DNA from: Nocardioides sp. Soil774 | GTDB taxonomy: Bacteria; Actinomycetota; Actinomycetes; Propionibacteriales; Nocardioidaceae | Reading direction: 5' to 3' | Assembly: GCF_001428125.1 (NCBI RefSeq) | Contig: NZ_LMSM01000008.1 | Location: forward strand, 231,185-295,184 | DNA: 64,000 nt | Part shown: positions 62,436 through 64,000 of the stretch, one piece after another | Numbering within the stretch: the first letter of the stretch is position 1 | How the letters are laid out: the number at the start of each line of letters is the position of its first letter | Notes under the pieces: generated by a model | Told to the model about the DNA's origin: nothing | Databases searched by the model: none | The model's input: only the letters and a program-made list of their open reading frames with translations | Program-made: the position numbers and the translations under genes

Positions 62436-62675
62436 ACCAGGAGACCGACCACCAAAACGTCCTCTGACCTGCACCTATGTCATTCACACGCTGTGGAGGA
62501 AAATCAGTGGGCCGGTCTGTGCGTTCACCTGTCCGCCATCTGGAAGTCGCCTGTTGCTTTGTCGACACGGCTTCGTGACGCCTGCCACGGCCCCATCATC
62601 CACACCGCCATTCACAGGTAGTCCCAACGGACTATGTACAGCTGCGGCCGGCTGTCAGTACGTGCGCGGTGCGCC

Positions 62676-63416
62676 TCAGCAGGCGTGCGGGTCGAAGCCG
62701 AACGGCAGCTCGAGCCGGTGGGCCTTCATCAGCGCGTCGTCGGTGAGGACGTCGAGCGTGCGTCCCTCCGCGGCGACCACTCCGCCCGAGAGCACGATCG
62801 ATCGCGGGCACAGCTGCAGCGCGTAGGGCAGGTCGTGGGTGACCATCACCAGGGTGACGTCCAGGCTAGTGAGGATGTCGGCGAGCTCGCGCCGCGACGC
62901 CGGGTCGAGGTTCGAGCTCGGCTCGTCGAGGACGATGACCTCCGGCTCCATCACCAGCACCGTGGCGACCGCGACCCGGCGCCGCTGACCGAAGGAGAGG
63001 TGGTGCGGCGGACGGTCGGCGAAGTCCGCCATGCCGACCATGTCGAGCGCGGCCATCACGCGCCGGTCGAGCTCGACGCCGCGGATCCCCAGGTTGCGTG
63101 GCCCGAAGGCCACGTCGTCGCGCACGCTGCCCATGAAGAGCTGGTCGTCGGGGTCCTGGAAGACGATCCCGACGCGCCGGCGGACCTCGGCAAGGTTGTC
63201 CTTCACCACGGGCAGGCCTGACACGCTGACCGTGCCCCGGCCGGGCAGGAGGATGCCGTTGAGGTGCAGCACGAGGGTGGTCTTGCCGGCACCGTTGGGG
63301 CCCAGCACCGCCACCCGCTCGCCGCGGTGCACGTGCAGGTCCACGCCGAACAGCGCCTGGTGGCCATCGGGGTAGGCGAACGCGACGCCCTGGAGGTCCA
63401 GCACGGGCGTGGTCAT
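62676..63416 (-). CDS. cbiO: cobalt ECF transporter ATPase CbiO
   Basis: A 246-residue ABC ATPase of the energy-coupling-factor type. Walker A GPNGAGKTT, Q-loop VFQDPDDQLF (ECF/Cbi type), signature LSFGQRRRVAVA (SFGQ instead of SGGQ), Walker B VIVLDEPSSNLD and VTHDLPYA are present. It powers cobalt (or nickel) uptake with CbiQ, whose gene overlaps it by 4 bp (63413-63416). Confidence 0.93.
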   Translation of the reverse strand: MTTPVLDLQGVAFAYPDGHQALFGVDLHVHRGERVAVLGPNGAGKTTLVLHLNGILLPGRGTVSVSGLPVVKDNLAEVRRRVGIVFQDPDDQLFMGSVRDDVAFGPRNLGIRGVELDRRVMAALDMVGMADFADRPPHHLSFGQRRRVAVATVLVMEPEVIVLDEPSSNLDPASRRELADILTSLDVTLVMVTHDLPYALQLCPRSIVLSGGVVAAEGRTLDVLTDDALMKAHRLELPFGFDPHAC

Positions 63417-64000
63417 CGGCGCGCACCGGGGTCGTAGCCCCGCGAGACCATGGCGAGGTGGACGCGCTCGCCGCGCTCGAAGGACCGGATGAACAACGCT
63501 CCCACCGAGCGGCCGAGGACCGGCCAGTGGCGCGGGTCGCGCGCAGAGAATCCGCGCGACTCCCGGGCGGTCCTCATCCGACCGAGCTCGTCGGTGACCA
63601 CCTCGAGGTAGCGGACCATGAAGCCCATGATCTGCACCAGCTGCGCCGGCACCCGGAGCCGCTCGAGGCCCGCGAGGAGCTCGCGCGGGTCGGTCGTCGC
63701 GGCGAGCAGGAGGCTGGCCAGCACACCGAAGGTCGCCTTGACGACCAGCGCTGCCGCTGCCGCCAGACCCGGCTCGCTCACCGTGAGGACCCCGAGCTCG
63801 ACCCGCGGTCCGCTGGCCACCCAGGGAAGCACCACGGCGAACACGAGCACCGGGGTCTCGATGACCATCCGACGCGCCAGGTACGAGGCCGGCACGCCGG
63901 ACAGCGCGACCAGCACGGCGAGCACCGCGGCGTACGTCGCGAAGGCAGGCAGCCAGGACAGCGGGGTCGCCACGACGACGAGCATGAAGCCGACCAGCGC
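63413..64000 (-). CDS. cbiQ: cobalt ECF transporter T component CbiQ, partial
   Basis: At least 195 residues, cut by the window edge so the start is missing. Hydrophobic helices alternate with the T-component coupling motifs ERLRVPAQLVQIMGFMVRYLEVV and FIRSFERGERVHLAMVSRGYD (with the conserved Ala-Arg-Gly-like element) near the C-terminus. It couples CbiO to the substrate-binding CbiM/N, which would lie beyond 64000. It overlaps cbiO by 4 bp. Confidence 0.9.
   Translation of the reverse strand, partial: ALVGFMLVVVATPLSWLPAFATYAAVLAVLVALSGVPASYLARRMVIETPVLVFAVVLPWVASGPRVELGVLTVSEPGLAAAAALVVKATFGVLASLLLAATTDPRELLAGLERLRVPAQLVQIMGFMVRYLEVVTDELGRMRTARESRGFSARDPRHWPVLGRSVGALFIRSFERGERVHLAMVSRGYDPGARR

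Larger units (their letters stand above)
62169..62675. other. dnaB upstream region with DnaA-box cluster
   Basis: No gene is seen in this 507-bp stretch; it has stops in all frames and is more AT-rich than its surroundings. It contains three perfect TTGTCCACA-type DnaA boxes and a fourth looser one (TCATCCACA, 62596-62604). It is the 5' region of dnaB. Confidence 0.6.

Noticed and set aside
62169..62675. The chromosomal replication origin
   Set aside because: Only three perfect DnaA boxes, and dnaA and dnaN are not adjacent; a true actinobacterial origin has many more boxes between those genes.

Overview
The window is high-GC DNA from an actinobacterium, most likely of the Nocardioides/Propionibacteriales type. 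The evidence is strong G/C third-position bias, many GTG starts, complete genes for coenzyme F420 synthesis (fused CofG/CofH FO synthase, FbiD), an F420-dependent glucose-6-phosphate dehydrogenase, several luciferase-like (LLM) F420 oxidoreductases, a furA-katG pair, and a pervasive leaderless-promoter signature (TANNNT-like hexamer, 6-7 nt, then ATG/GTG). The genus is an inference. No rRNA, tRNA, CRISPR array or insertion sequence was recognised.

Layout. 1-2.4 kb: visibly lower-GC DNA carrying an AIPR-family phage-resistance gene, probably acquired. 2.4-5.1 kb: a lipoprotein and small stress-type genes (MT0933-like, VOC, PRC-barrel). 5.2-7.5 kb: an LLM monooxygenase/FMN reductase pair of the CE1758/CE1759 type, divergent from a TPR protein that shares a peptide motif with the reductase. 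7.7-9.1 kb: a phosphodiesterase and an atypical LuxR regulator. 9.2-13.0 kb: a copper module (csoR, copZ, secreted metal-site protein, copA) with a recognisable operator. 13.1-16.2 kb: EcsC protein, small membrane proteins, a secreted metzincin-like protease. 16.2-21.5 kb: a RimK-like ligase/RimB-like protease/AstE-like deacylase neighbourhood. 21.4-30.2 kb: housekeeping and transport genes, including a DinB2-like polymerase with Leu14 at the steric gate and a LolD/FtsX-type exporter. 30.3-42.5 kb: mixed genes, notably a Na+/H+ antiporter fused to a UBP zinc finger followed by a fused receiver/thioredoxin-reductase-like protein. 42.6-45.3 kb: katG-furA with its operator. 45.3-48.3 kb: redox enzymes and a BLUF blue-light sensor.

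48.4-59.6 kb is an F420 region: fgd, two LLM oxidoreductases, an AMP ligase, an Rv0121-like F420 enzyme, then an operon of response regulator, GAF histidine kinase and fbiD that diverges from fbiC-ribA. The 132-bp gap between the two operons contains three CGTTG direct repeats exactly 11 bp apart and a leaderless mini-ORF whose stop overlaps the fbiC start. This suggests a dedicated two-component system controlling deazaflavin synthesis.

59.7-64 kb: an MscS-like membrane protein, a frameshifted small ORF, dnaB with a cluster of DnaA boxes upstream, and the start of a cobalt ECF transporter (cbiO, partial cbiQ).

Sites worth attention beyond the genes are long near-perfect intergenic palindromes (7.5, 13.8 and 42.5 kb), two coupled leaderless mini-ORFs, and very short divergent leaderless promoters.
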